From positions 1,762,740-1,826,739 of the forward strand of contig NW_021167081.1 in the NCBI RefSeq assembly GCF_003711515.1: DNA of 64,000 nt, read 5' to 3'. Made by a program: the position numbers and the translations under genes. Below the pieces are notes generated by a model. That model did not search any database. It saw only the letters and a list, made by a program, of their open reading frames with translations, and was not told the origin of the DNA. This document shows positions 48,774 through 60,400 of the stretch, piece after piece. The DNA is from Sodiomyces alkalinus F11. Lineage: Eukaryota; Ascomycota; Sordariomycetes; Glomerellales; Plectosphaerellaceae. The first letter of the stretch is position 1; the number at the start of each line of letters is the position of its first letter.

Positions 48774-48948
48774 TGGAACGTGGGGTGCGCACAGTCTTAA
48801 ATAAAAATACATACGGTATACAAGCACTACGTTTCTCTCAGGTGCCAGCAATGTCATGTGACCACCCCTCCATCTTTTCTGGGCCCCTTCAACGCGAGGG
48901 GCACTCGACGCGTCTCAGAAACTATCACCACGCGTCTCTCTTAGCATC
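48774..48948 (+). promoter_or_regulatory. Short upstream region of thymidylate synthase
   Basis: Only 175 bp of unique DNA lie between the Copia-B LTR and the ATG. An AT-rich box, TTAAATAAAAATAC (48797-48810), sits about 140 bp before the ATG and may act as a TATA-like element; this is inference. The rest is mixed, with no repeated factor site visible. Confidence 0.4.
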
Positions 48949-49118
48949 ATGGCAATACCACAGAGCAAGATGGCTCCCAACGGCCACCCAGGTCCTTTGG
49001 TCGGTCAAAGAAGACATGAAGAGTACCAGTATCTCGACCTTGTACGGGAGATCATAGAAACGGGCGAGCACCGACCTGACAGGTACTTTGTTTTCTCCTA
49101 GTCTTCCCTTCCCTTTGT

Positions 49119-49171
<53 letters not shown>

Positions 49172-50130
49172 TTCTTCCGTGCTAACTCGGCCCCCGCAGA
49201 ACAGGTACGGGGACATATTCCATCTTCGCGCCGAGACCACTTAAATTCAGCCTCCATAAAGATGGCGCAACACCCATCCTCCCCCTCCTCACGACGAAAC
49301 GCGTCTTCCTCAAGGCAGTGACGGCCGAGCTCCTCTGGTTCATCGAGGGCAACACGTCATCCCTAGCGCTGAGCGACAAGGGCGTCAAGATCTGGGACGG
49401 CAACGGGTCGCGCGAGTACCTCGACAGCATCGGCCTGACGGACCGCGCCGAAGGGGACCTGGGTCCCGTGTACGGGTTCCAGTGGCGGCACTTCGGCGCC
49501 GAGTACGTTGACGCCGCCACCGACTACACGGGCCGGGGCGTCGACCAGCTGGCCGAGGTGGTCCACAAGCTGCGCACGAACCCGTACGACCGCCGCATCA
49601 TCCTCTCCGCCTGGAACCCGGGCGACCTGCGCAAGATGGCCCTGCCGCCGTGCCATATGTTCGCGCAGTTTTACGTGTCGTACCCCGGGGCCCGCAGGAG
49701 GGCGCCCAGGGACGGAGAGGACGGAGAGGACGGCGACGATGCCAACGCAAGGGACAAGGACAAGGACAAGGAAAAGGACAAGGGCAACGGACGGGGCAAG
49801 GGACACTTGCACTGCCAGCTGTACCAGCGGTCCTGCGATATGGGCCTCGGCGTACCGTTTAATATTGCCAGCTATGCGCTGCTCACGCATATGCTGGCGC
49901 ACGTTTGCGATCTGGTCCCTGGGAGCTTGACGCATGTCATGGGAGATGCGCACGTTTATTGTGACCACGTGGACGCGCTGCGGGTCCAGCTAGAGCGCGA
50001 GCCCCGCGCCTTCCCGAAGTTGGAGATTACAAGAGAGAAGGGCGGCAGTATCGACGGATGGAAGTTAGAGGACTTTGTCGTGAAGGGATACGATCCGCAT
50101 AAGACGATTGCGATGAAGATGTCTGTTTAA
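48949..50130 (+). CDS. Thymidylate synthase
   Basis: Two exons, 48949-49082 and 49200-50130, with a 117-bp intron (GTACTT ... GCTAAC branch at 49181 ... CCGCAG); 354 residues. It makes dTMP from dUMP using methylene-tetrahydrofolate. Conserved features: [16 protein letters not shown] (about 24-39); [19 protein letters not shown] across the splice (R45); LLWFI.GNT; dUMP-binding DRR (about 175-177); catalytic Cys196 in [32 protein letters not shown] (about 251-270, with Asn266); and [12 protein letters not shown] near the end. A charged insertion of about 40 residues (about 206-246, with [12 protein letters not shown]) separates the Cys block from the QRS block, where most family members have only a few residues. 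The intron holds a T37-A14 run. The nested Copia pair ends 175 bp upstream. The first-exon start fits the frame and family length; Met8 is a possible alternative. Confidence 0.95.
49121..49171. repeat. T37-A14 homopolymer pair in the thymidylate synthase intron
   Basis: T37 (49121-49157) is directly followed by A14 (49158-49171), between the donor and the GCTAAC branch site. Transcribed, the A run could pair with part of the U run. The lengths may be affected by sequencing error. Confidence 0.9.
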
Positions 50131-50696
50131 ACGAATAATGTGTGGCTGCACGGATACAAGGCCTTTGGGGGGCATCACATTTACCATGGAAGCGCTGATT
50201 CCGGGATGGGTTTTGACGCTGAGATCATACACACTGGGGGGTATATAGAGGCAGGACGCTTCTCTTCTCGTCCTATTGCGTCTGGCGTACGACTTGGGGG
50301 ATAAGCTGGATTATAACAAGCCTGTTGACCATGGCAAGGGTCTGACAGAGGGCGAAAGGGCGCACGGGACCCAGGAGATGCGAAAATACAAAATCTCATT
50401 ACATTTGCCTCATACAAAGAGTGACTTTGTACACACTTACACGGCCGTAACTTGACCAGCACGTCCGGACGATTGGGCAATGAGACAGATGTGATTACTA
50501 AACGCACAATTGAGGTCACCGCACGGACCATGTCTTTATCCATATCGTGCCCCCACATTCGAGTACGTATCTTCGGATAAGCAATTCAAAGGAAGAGACT
50601 TTCTAGAAGCCCAAGAAAAAAAGAAGAGGACAAAAAAAAAAAGAAGGGAAACACCAAAGTTCGTCGACATCTTCGACACCACCACACTAAATCACC
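50131..50696. other. Intergenic region, thymidylate synthase to ROK1
   Basis: About 570 bp containing the 3' UTR of thymidylate synthase and the promoter of ROK1. An A-rich stretch (50618-50650) lies just before the ROK1 start, with context CACCATGG. No other feature is seen. Confidence 0.5.
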
Positions 50697-52955
50697 ATGG
50701 ACATCTTGAAAGTACTCTCGCGAGGTATTAAACAACCTTCAAAAACCACTAAGAATGTCGCAAATGGCAAAGCCAACCTTCCCTCGGCCGGCAACAAAAT
50801 CAATCCCCAGCTGTTCCACGACAATGTGAGCACGTCGAGGGGCAGCAAGCGGAAACGACCCGACGATGCTGAAGGCGACAACGCCGACGCCGATGCTGAC
50901 CTACCCGAGGTCGACTTCTTTGCCCCCAACTCGACTCCGTCCGAGGAAACGAAGAATGGTGAGGCCGCTGCCTCATCTCAACACGTCGAGGCAGCAACGA
51001 CCGTCTCGTCCTCCTCTGCCACTCCTCCGACCCTCCTCAGCGAGGAGGAATGCCGACAGCTCCTGCGATCTCACCGCCTGAAGCTCACCCTCCTCTCCAA
51101 CCGACACGTGAAATCCAAGTCCAAAATTACCAAGACCAAAAAGAACAAGAAGGCCAAGGTGGAGGTGGGGGTCGAGGTCAAGGACGATCCTGTGCAGTTC
51201 TACCCCCAACCCTTGAGCAGCTTTCGCGAGCTCCGCAGCGTCTACAACATCCCCTCCAAGTTGGCCGAGAACATTCAACACGAGGGTTACAAGATGCCCA
51301 CCGAAGTACAGCTGGGAAGCCTGCCGCTGCTGCTACGTCCCGAGCTGGCCTTGGAGAATGTGCCCAACAGCGAAGAGATGGGTGACGTCTCTGCTGGAAT
51401 CGATTTCCTCGCTATTGCGCCCACGGGTAGTGGCAAGACCATTAGCTTTCTCGTGCCGGCTATCGACAGCATACTAAGGCGGAGAGCGGCGGCGGCGGAG
51501 GAGGAGGAGGAGGAGGAGGGGGAGGAGGAGGGGGATGAAGCCAAGGAGGGGCACCAGTTGCGGGCCATTGTGATGGCGCCGACGAGGGAACTCGTCTTCC
51601 AGATCGTCAATGAGGGAAGGAAACTGGCCTTGGGCACGGGTATCAAGATCTCTGGCATGAGGAAAGGCGTCAAATTGCCCACCGAAGAACAAGAGAAGGA
51701 GCACACGACAGAGTCGGACGAAAGTGAAGAGGACGAAGAAGAGGCGGAGGAGTCTTCGGATGATGAAGACGGTAAGCCCGGAGACAAGGCGTCGAGACCC
51801 GTCACCAGAGCGGATATCCTTGTCACCACGCCTGCGATGCTGTATGGCCATCTCACCTCGGGATCTTCATCTTCGAAAACCCGAAAGATCCTACCAACTG
51901 TACACTCTCTCATCCTCGACGAGGCAGACGTTCTCCTAGACCCAATATTCCGCGAGCAGACCCTCGGCGTCTGGTCAGCCTGCACGAACCCCAACCTGCG
52001 GGCCTCCTTTTGGTCGGCCACCATGTCCTCCACCATCGAGAGTCTCCTCAAGGAAACGCTGGCCTCAAGGTCGGCGTCCACGTCGACCCGGATCCCCCTG
52101 GTCCGCCTCGTCGTCGGCCTCAAGGACACCGCCGTACCCAACATCACCCACAAGCTGACCTACACGGCTTCGGAGCAAGGCAAGCTGCTAGCCCTGCGCC
52201 AGCTCCTCCGCCCCACCACTGCCGACGACTCGGGCCCTCCTCTCCGCCCCCCCTTCCTCGTCTTCACCCAGACCATCGACCGCGCCTCCGCCCTGCACGA
52301 GGAACTCAAATACGACATCCCCCTCGCCGCCGGCGGCCCCACCCGCATCGCCGCCCTGCACAGCGGCCTCTCCGACGCCGAACGCGCCGGCATCATGCGC
52401 CGCTTCCGCGCCGGCGACATCTGGGTCCTGATCACCACCGACGTGCTCGCCCGCGGCGTCGACTTCGCCGGCGTCAACGGCATAGTCAACTACGACATCC
52501 CCGGCTCCACCGCCGCCTACGTCCACCGCGCCGGCCGCACCGGTCGCGCCGGCCGCGAGGGCGGGCTCGCCGTCACCTTCTACACCAAGGACGACATCCC
52601 CTTCGTCAAGACCGTCGCCAACGTCATCGCCCTCAGCGAGCGCCAGGCCGGCAAGAAGGGCGACGACGCCGCCGTCCAGAAGTGGCTCCTCGACGCCCTC
52701 CCCGACGTCAACAAGGACGACCGCAAGCGCCTCAGGGAGCGCGGCGTCGAGTCCCGCCGCTCCGGCGGCGCCCATGCCAAGGTCACATCGCAGAGCGGCT
52801 GGGAGCGCCAGAAGGAGAATAACCGCAAGGGCGCCGTCGAGGCGAGCAAGAAGCGGAAGAAGCAGGAGCGGCAAGACCGCAGAGAGGCCAAGGGTGTTGT
52901 TGTCAGTGGAGGAGGGCGTGCCGGTAGTGATTCAGAATGGGGCGGGTTTGACTGA
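50697..52955 (+). CDS. ROK1: ATP-dependent DEAD-box RNA helicase ROK1
   Basis: A 752-residue single-exon frame. ROK1 is a nucleolar helicase for early 18S rRNA processing and small-subunit assembly, acting with Rrp5. Motifs in order: FxELRSVYNIPSKLAENIQ and Q motif GYKMPTEVQ (about 197-205); motif I APTGSGKT (241-248); PTREL (295-299); TTPAML; motif II DEAD (408-411); SAT (440-442); then the second RecA domain with LARGVDFAGV (about 584-593), IVNYDIPGS and HRAGRTGRAGR (about 610-620). The isolated N-terminal segments MDILKVLSRG and EVDFFAP, and LLRSHRLKLTLL before the helicase core, fit the ROK1 subfamily. Two acidic insertions, about 265-284 (Glu-rich, from a GAG repeat) and about 340-360, lie within domain 1. 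The C-terminal tail is Lys/Arg-rich as in nucleolar proteins. Confidence 0.93.
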   Translation: MDILKVLSRGIKQPSKTTKNVANGKANLPSAGNKINPQLFHDNVSTSRGSKRKRPDDAEGDNADADADLPEVDFFAPNSTPSEETKNGEAAASSQHVEAATTVSSSSATPPTLLSEEECRQLLRSHRLKLTLLSNRHVKSKSKITKTKKNKKAKVEVGVEVKDDPVQFYPQPLSSFRELRSVYNIPSKLAENIQHEGYKMPTEVQLGSLPLLLRPELALENVPNSEEMGDVSAGIDFLAIAPTGSGKTISFLVPAIDSILRRRAAAAEEEEEEEGEEEGDEAKEGHQLRAIVMAPTRELVFQIVNEGRKLALGTGIKISGMRKGVKLPTEEQEKEHTTESDESEEDEEEAEESSDDEDGKPGDKASRPVTRADILVTTPAMLYGHLTSGSSSSKTRKILPTVHSLILDEADVLLDPIFREQTLGVWSACTNPNLRASFWSATMSSTIESLLKETLASRSASTSTRIPLVRLVVGLKDTAVPNITHKLTYTASEQGKLLALRQLLRPTTADDSGPPLRPPFLVFTQTIDRASALHEELKYDIPLAAGGPTRIAALHSGLSDAERAGIMRRFRAGDIWVLITTDVLARGVDFAGVNGIVNYDIPGSTAAYVHRAGRTGRAGREGGLAVTFYTKDDIPFVKTVANVIALSERQAGKKGDDAAVQKWLLDALPDVNKDDRKRLRERGVESRRSGGAHAKVTSQSGWERQKENNRKGAVEASKKRKKQERQDRREAKGVVVSGGGRAGSDSEWGGFD

Positions 52956-53973
52956 TTGATTGAGCGAAAACTATTTCCATTTTATTCGTGCGTTTGTCTA
53001 TACGAGTTAGATACTACTGACTGCTCAACACCATCGACAAGTGCTTCTTCTCAGTTGGTGGCCTCCCAAGTTAGGCCTAGACAGGGTAATCAATTGACAA
53101 CGATATAATACCGATCTGATTCTTCAGGATACAGGAGCTCTCGCCGCAACTCCCATGACGCCCCTTCAAGCCTCAGGGAGAGAGACGCGGCTTTCACATG
53201 CCAGTGTCTGCCTGCCATCTTTTCCCGTCTGCTTGCTCGGTTTTGTATTCCGAGATGCTACGAGAAAAAAAGAGCCACCCCAAACACAACTGCGGCGATG
53301 CGAATGACATCTCCCACATCTCGTCTGTGGGCCCCAAGTCGCAAACTGCCGCCTAATATCCCCCGCCAAGCAGTCCTACATCCCCTTCCCCCCCTCGCAT
53401 GGCGCCAGTGTGCCCTGGCTGACCAAAGTGGGTAGCCCGAATCTCATCCATCAAGTGTGATATGGATGACCAGAAGCCCCACAAGCCCAGGAGGACGTTT
53501 CGGTCTAACGTTGAAGGGCTGTATGACGAGAGGAGTTTTGTGCTTTTATATTACCAAGGCGACAAGGTCGAGACCGAAAGCAGCCGCAGTCAACCCATGC
53601 CGTCTCATTCTGTCTGCAAAGCGTAGTAAATAAAGTAGAATACCACACATGCCATAGGGAGGTCGGAACTGCTGAAAAAAAACTTCGTCAAAAGTTCTTT
53701 GATGGTATTCGCATGATTACAAGTCGTAAGTAACGTGGAACAACAACGACGACAACAACGACAAAGAAAAAAAGAAACATGAAAAAAAATAGAGGAGAGA
53801 AAAGAGGAGTCATCGGGTCATGATGAGCCCAGCCAGCACTCTATGCGCCTGCTTGGACCGAGACTCAGCTGCGATGCGTACATCGCCCGCATAAGGGTTG
53901 ATAGCACTCATGATCATATCAGGGATCTCGGAAGGGAACAAGGCGAGAAAGCCGGGGGTTTCCAGAGTCCTCT
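52956..53973. other. Intergenic region between convergent ROK1 and the KIN4-like kinase
   Basis: About 1 kb holding the two 3' UTRs. It includes AC-rich and A-rich tracts (53740-53800). No gene or RNA is recognised. Confidence 0.5.
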
Positions 53974-56900
53974 CTACCTCTCTTCGCCGCCTCTCGCCCT
54001 GCCGCGTCTCCGGAAGAAGTCCATAACACGCTTCGCTGCGCCGCTGCTGCCCTCGTGGCCGTTGTGATAGTCGTCTTGCTCGTAGGCGTCCGTAAACCTC
54101 TTGTTCTTTTGTAGCGTCCCGCGTTGTCCCTTGGCACCAATCCTCCGTCCATCGTAGCCGTCCGACTCCGAGAAGCCTCCGGCCTGGTAAGGGATGTTGC
54201 CCTGGCGGCCATGTCGAGGGTTCTCCAGCGACGACTCGGATCCCGTGTTCAGCACGGCGCCTTGTTGCATGTGCGATGGGATGGCGGTGGGTGGCTTGTT
54301 CATGTGCGACGAGCCCTGCCGTTGTTGCAGCGCCGGTGCCGAGTTGGAGGGAGGCCGGTTGGGCTGGTAGCCCGGCGTATCGAGGTCGCCACCATCATAG
54401 TAGGCCGTCTGGCCCATGGACTGAGAAGCTCCATCGAAGTAGCGCCCTCGTTCATCCAGTTCCGGGGGGTCTTGGATGGGCAAGTTCTGTTGAGAAGGCG
54501 TGTCTGGATGTGGCACTTCCGAGTCTTTACCGAAGCCCATGGCTCGTGATAAAGACGGGGGTAGGAGCGAGAATCTCCGGGTCTGCTTCTCCTGAGAGGC
54601 GTGAGAAGGAGTGATACTACCACTCCGCTTCTTATTGAAGCCGATGGAGAAGGAACGCCGGGAGGCTCTCGAATCTATCGACTGTCGTGACTCTCCACCT
54701 CCCTGCAGGGACATACTGACCGGGGGATACTTCCTCGATCTATCCTCACCCGGCATCTCCGATCGCCTTTTGCTCTTGCCGCTAAACATGGATGCGTTGC
54801 GCCCGAGAAGCTTGGATCCAAGGTCCGTGAGCGTGCTCGAGCGCCGATGACCCCTACCCTCGACCGGTGGTGATGGCCGATAACCGCCACCGCCCTGTTG
54901 GCCAGGTTGGTATCCGGCAACCCTGGCGAACTTGGGCGGCATAGGGTTGGCGCTGACGCTGGGATGACCCATGGTGTCGTTTGGCTGCTGAATACTGCCG
55001 TGGGCGTTGGTACCCGCGACAGAAGGGGGGATTGGCTGGCCATAGGAGGGCCGGCTTCCACCTCCTAGGCCCATGGACCCAACTGAACCCATCGAGCCTC
55101 CAGTCTGCGGCCGCGGTCCTGTTTGGCCCGCGCCACTCGACATATAAACGTTGTCGGATGTAGAGCGAGTGCCTGGACGCCCGGGGGCGCCCGCGTTTCG
55201 GTACGAACTCGGTGGGCGTGTATTCTGACGGGCAGTCTTCGAGTATGTTTCCTTCGACACGGGAGGATCCTTGGGTAAGGGCTTGTCCTTGGGGCTTTCG
55301 ACCTCGACGGGACCCTGGCTGTTCGAACGAGCCCTCGACTTACCGCGTCCAGGGGATTGCGTGGTCGGCGTGGTTGCCGTGGCGATGAGGCCATCTCCCC
55401 TTTGCGTTTGCGTCGTGGGGGCCACGTACTCAACCTGAACAGTGCGGCGCTTCGAGTCCTTCCGGGCGGCAGCTTCAGCCTCTGGATCGACCGTCCCTTG
55501 TTTGGAAGCCAAACCGCCGACGACGGCGGTGGGACTGACTGCCTTCGTTCTGGAGGCCTCACGGACCGAAGCACTACGCGCGACCATTGGCCTCTCGTCT
55601 TCGGCGGGCACGGTGGTGTTTTGAATCTCGGTGGGGGTCGTGGTGCTGCTGGTGATGAACTCGACAACGTGGGCATATTCGCTGAGCCAGCTATGCCGGG
55701 CGACCTCAAACAGGTCGGCCCTTTTCCTGGGATTCGGAACAAGAATCCGTCTGAGGAGGTCGCGGGAGTGCGGAGTGACGTATTCAGGGAATGTGAGAGG
55801 GGTGTTGACGATGTATTTATAGAGAAGATTGATGTTGTCACCCTCTGGGTTCGCGGGATCATCATCGAAGGGCAAGTAGCCAGCAAGCATCGCATACTGA
55901 ATCAATTTCCGTCAGCGCCTGGAGGACACGGTTGCAAAGGGGTGAACGCTTGGCAGCGTCCCTTAGAGTGAGAAGGAAGAAAGAAAAGACAAGGGAAAAA
56001 GGAATGGAACTTACCAGGATGACGCCGCAACTCCAGACGTCCACTTTCCGACCTGTGTAAAGGGAGTCGCTAACAACCAACTCAGGGGCGGCATAACAGG
56101 GGCTACCACAGCTCGTCTGCATCAAGTCGCCTTTCCTAGTCCCGTTCCGCTTGAGCTTATCGAGACCCATACGTTTCACAAATTCGCGATCGGTCAAATT
56201 CAGCTCTTCTTCCTGGCTGAGTTCCTCGTCGGCGTCAAAAGTGTTGGCGAAGCCAAAGTCGGTGATGATGATGTTGCGGTTTCGGTCCAGAAGGAGATTC
56301 TCGAGCTTGAGGTCGCGATGAACGATGCCTTTCTTATGGAGATATCCGACACCGGAGACGAGCTGAGCGAAAAGCCGGCGAGCGGCATTATCCTTAAGGT
56401 ACCGATGGGTCAAAATGTAATCGAACAACTCGCCGCCCGAGGCATACTCGAGAATGATTCCTATATGCCTCTCGGTTTCCACCATTTCGTGCAATCGAAC
56501 GATATTCGGATGCTGGATACCACGAAGGATGGCAATCTCGCGATAAATCTTGGCCAGCCGACTCGGGTTACTCCCGACGGTGTCTCGTTTGATCAGCTTG
56601 ATCGCGACCTACATTCAAGTAACACATGTCAGCCACCTCTCGGTACGCAAGGCAATTCACTGAAGTCACACGTGATGACGAAAAGAAGATTTACCTGGAT
56701 GTCGCTATCTTGTTTCCAGCCGAGCTTGACCTTTCCAAACTCGCCCTCGCCGATAGTATTCCCGAGATGGTAGTCGCCAAACTTGACTACCTTGTCTCTT
56801 CTGCCGGCGTGGTGTCTAGCACCTCGGCGGTTGTCGTCACGTTCCGACAGAGGGACGACAGGCGGGGGTGCCGCCTCATCGAGCGATGCTCGCGGTTGGG

Positions 56901-57417
56901 CCTCCGTCATTCGCTCCCTCTCACGCTGGATGTCGATTTCGGGTTGAGAAACGACGAGTTTGGTTAGGACCTCGCTGGCTTCGCGTGAGGGCTGCCGTGG
57001 TGACGACGACGCCACGTGGGATGCCGCATCGTGCGATCGAATAGGAAGGCCCATCTCGCCTCCGCCCCGGCCATCGCGAGGGCTGCTTGTTCCATGCGGA
57101 GAACCCTGGGTCATGGGGGCGTGCTGATGAGATCTTCGGCTTCGCGACGCGGAGGCTTCCGTGTAGGCTGCATTGCTGCCATTCATGTCTGGCCGTAATG
57201 TTTCGTGGTCTCCGCGACGAGGCGAGGCCGTGGAGGGTTCGCCTGTGTATTCGCGTCTCTTCGAGACGGAGGTGCCGCTGGATGTGTTGTAGTTGTTGGA
57301 CGAGGTCCTAGGTGGCGCCACGGGTGGCATGATGTTGTTCAGTCGATCCGGAGACGACGGCACGTCTGATCTCGAGGCGATTGGAACGGGGCTTGTGACG
57401 GCGGTACGGGACGTCAT
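53974..57417 (-). CDS. KIN4/KfsA-type serine/threonine kinase
   Basis: Three exons read on the minus strand: 57417-56695, 56608-56015 and 55896-53974. The introns are 86 bp (56609-56694) and 118 bp (55897-56014), both GT-AG. The joined frame is 1079 residues. The kinase domain starts about residue 215 (KFGDYHLGNTIGEGEFGKVK), with the ATP Lys245 in VAIK, HRDLKLEN (catalytic Asp340), DFGFANTF (Asp358), GSPCYAAPELV and DVWSCGVIL. The extra loop FDADEELSQEEELNLTDREF after DFG and the downstream YAMLAGYLPFDDD are typical of fungal KIN4/KfsA. Family members act in the spindle-position checkpoint (yeast Kin4) or regulate septation (Aspergillus KfsA). The 240-residue N-terminus and over 600-residue C-terminus are Ser/Pro/Gly-rich and probably disordered, with several basophilic sites (RRFSLL, RRSFS). 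A further 5' exon cannot be excluded. Confidence 0.9.
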
Positions 57418-60400
57418 TAGAAAGCGGCCGATGCCGATACTTAGACGGTTGGTAGGCCGGACACTGCCGCTCCGCGGTAGCGAGGAGCTAGATCGAGTCC
57501 AAAGTCAGGCAGATATGGTTCTGGGATAGGCATGGTACGCCTTCGCTCGTCGAAGATGGAAAGGGAACGGGGGAATGCGATGTTCGGCGTCTGCTTATCG
57601 AAGACGCGGCAAACCGCGGCGGCACGGCAAGGGCTGACAAGGCAACCGACGAGCAAACGACCGCGTACTTCGCAGCACCTTAGAACTAATCCTAAGCTCT
57701 TATTAAGGATCAAGGTTGAAGGTGAACTTGAAGCCAAGATGTCGAGTGGCCCGGTTCGACAACACGGATCTCGTGTGCTCAGAGTTTCCCACTATAGCCG
57801 TCGCTACAGCTATGTGGAGGTCAGACAGGTATTGGGCAAAACTGCTTGCTGAAGATGTAGTTGCTTTCAGCAGGAGAGGACCGGGCAAGAGCAATGAAAG
57901 CGGCTCTGTGAAATTAGAGACGGTGGTGAGGGCAAACGCCCGAGTCGCGATTTTTTGGGGAAATAGAAGAACGAGCTGGAGTGGCCTTCTGTTGCTGTTT
58001 ATTGACAAGAAACGCGGTGGGTGAATGAGCACATGCAAGCTCAGGGATAAGCTAGGGTTCGCCCTGGGGGGCGAGGTTGACAAACAGGTTGAGCGTTTCT
58101 CGGTCTTGCCAAGGAACGTTACAAAAAACGACCAGGTCGAGAGATTGACAATTGAAGTGGCAGTGATCTGCCAATTATTGCCATGAAGAGCGTTACGTAG
58201 AGCTGTTGCTGTGCCGAGCAGACGCGATTCGATTGGGGGGCGTCTTGTTGTCTTATCGCGGGAAGGTCTCCAATGCTGGCCCAGCAGTATTTTAGTGTCA
58301 GCAATCGCTGCAGCAACACTAAAACCAATGTCGGCTAAACTGTCACAGTAGAGGCCGCTTTCGGTGCAGACGGAACTGGACTTGTTGGACAAGAGACTTT
58401 TTTCCCCCTGAATGTGCAGGCGGTGCCGATGGGATGCGAGCGTCGCGGTATGTCAACAAGTCGATAGCTGCAACGCAAGTATCATGGGCTGGGGTCGTGG
58501 GAACTCGTCGCTGCTGGAAGGCAAAAGGTTAGGGACGACAGAGGAACAAGAATTGTCCGGCGAAAGGGAAAAGGAATAGGAATAATAATAATAAAACGGA
58601 AGAAAAAAAAACCAGAGTAGGGTGGGTGACATCGCAAAAGAAATGACAGGAATACCACGAGCTGCAGCTCGGCGCAGGCGTGGGTCCAAGCACAGACATG
58701 TACAGGTGCATGCATTAGGTAAAATAAGTCGAGACAAGACAAGGACCGGCGACACGAAGCAACGAAGAAAAGAAAGGGGAAACACGAATATGCCCCAAAA
58801 CTTGCTTCAAAAGACATTCATGAAAGGGGAGAAGGGTAATTCGTTAACGTACCTGGAGCAAGAAACGTAGGGAACCGCAAGCTCTGCAGGAGGTGAGGGC
58901 TTGAGGAGGAGGAACAGTAAGTCTGGTCTAGACGAGTCCCTACCGTTGGGTGTTGGGATTGAAAGAGGACAATATGGTCATTTCCTTCTCTTTCTCTTAT
59001 TCACTTTCCTTTCGCTCTTTGTCGAACTTGGTCAATCGCTTCGCTCCGTGTCGGGGACTGCGTGTTTTCAGGATGTCTCCGATAGCCTTTGTTTTTCCCT
59101 GTCCGAGCTTGTTCTCGTTTTCCCCTTTTTTCACGGTTGAGCCGCTGGGTCGGTCGTTGGGAAAGCAGACAGACGGGGCAATGGTTCTCTGACAAGAATT
59201 CGCAGGGTTCAGTCACTGGCCCAAATTCGGAGGCGACGGTCGTGAGAAAAGGTCGAAAGTAAGTGTCGACGCAAGTCGCGTTGACAGGATGTTCGAGATC
59301 GATCGAGGGTTCTCGCGGTGGTGGCTCCTGAAAGTATAGGTACACAAGGTGCACCAAACATAGGAGCTAAAGTAAGACCTACGTATTCCTTGGTCTGACG
59401 AGAAGTACTTCGTAAGGCGTCGAAAGAATGCCAGATCAATTTGATCTATCACTATCAGACTCACGGAGAGACGTGGACGGGGAGTTGGAAGGTTTGGAAG
59501 AAGCCTGAGATGACGAGGTGAAAGGGAAATTGGACCGAACCTTGGGAGGGATCAGACGGGGGAGAAGAAAGGACAGGCTGGGAAATGACGAGACAGACTG
59601 GTGGATGTACGGTACGAAGCGCGAAGTACGAAGTACATAAGGTACAGTTGCGACTTGGGGGTTACATTTGTACCGCATCCAGTAAAGTACCTTCACACTC
59701 ATGTACTTCCGTGCTGCGACGAATTTGCGGACAGTTTCATACCCAGCAGGTTCAAGTACTCATAAATCCGAGAAGCACAGTCCATGATAAGGTACCTACT
59801 AATTGTACCTACTGCCCGGGTCTGGCCTTGAGGTTCCTTCTTCCACATTTCCTTACATGGCGCTGACACTCCCGGGCGCAACCCCCCAAAAGAGGATTTT
59901 GATTTGAACTTCTTCGCGCACCTCGTCGAATACACACGACGAAGTACCTTATGTACGAGTACCTACCACCAAAGTTCAGTTGCATACCGACTCCACTAAA
60001 GGTAATTGGCGTTTTAGACTTAACCACAGCACTCGACCGCGCCCTCCTTGTCTGACGCGTTTCCGTTCACGTACCTAGCCCAACGTACAGGGAAATTGGG
60101 CGAGATGAGACTCTGGGATGAGCCACTTGCAACGCGCTGTCCCTGCTCACCCCTCTCGCCCGCCCTGTCGCTCGTCCATCATGGGTCACAACCGGGCACG
60201 GACGAGTAGGTAAGGTACAGACGTGTGATGTATTCGGGTACCTGCTGCCCTAGCGTCCGCATACAGATTAAAAGGTAAAATGAATGCGAGATTCTAGGGT
60301 CCACGGTACACACATGATCCAAGTCCATCATGTACCTTACATTGCGGGACCAGAGGCCGAACGAGGATAAATTGAATTCCCCTCTCCCAGTCGCCTACCT

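Noticed and set aside
49363..49968. Open minus-strand frame of 201 residues inside thymidylate synthase
   Set aside because: It is antisense to the catalytic region. GC-rich third positions of the sense gene keep the opposite strand open by chance.
51287..52153. Open minus-strand frame of 288 residues inside ROK1
   Set aside because: It is antisense to the conserved helicase motifs. Its Ser-rich composition follows from the sense codons, and it has no domain.
52010..52822. Open plus-strand frame, very Arg/Pro/His-rich, inside ROK1
   Set aside because: It is the +1 frame of the GC-rich helicase C-terminal half, with the composition of a frame shadow and no known domain.
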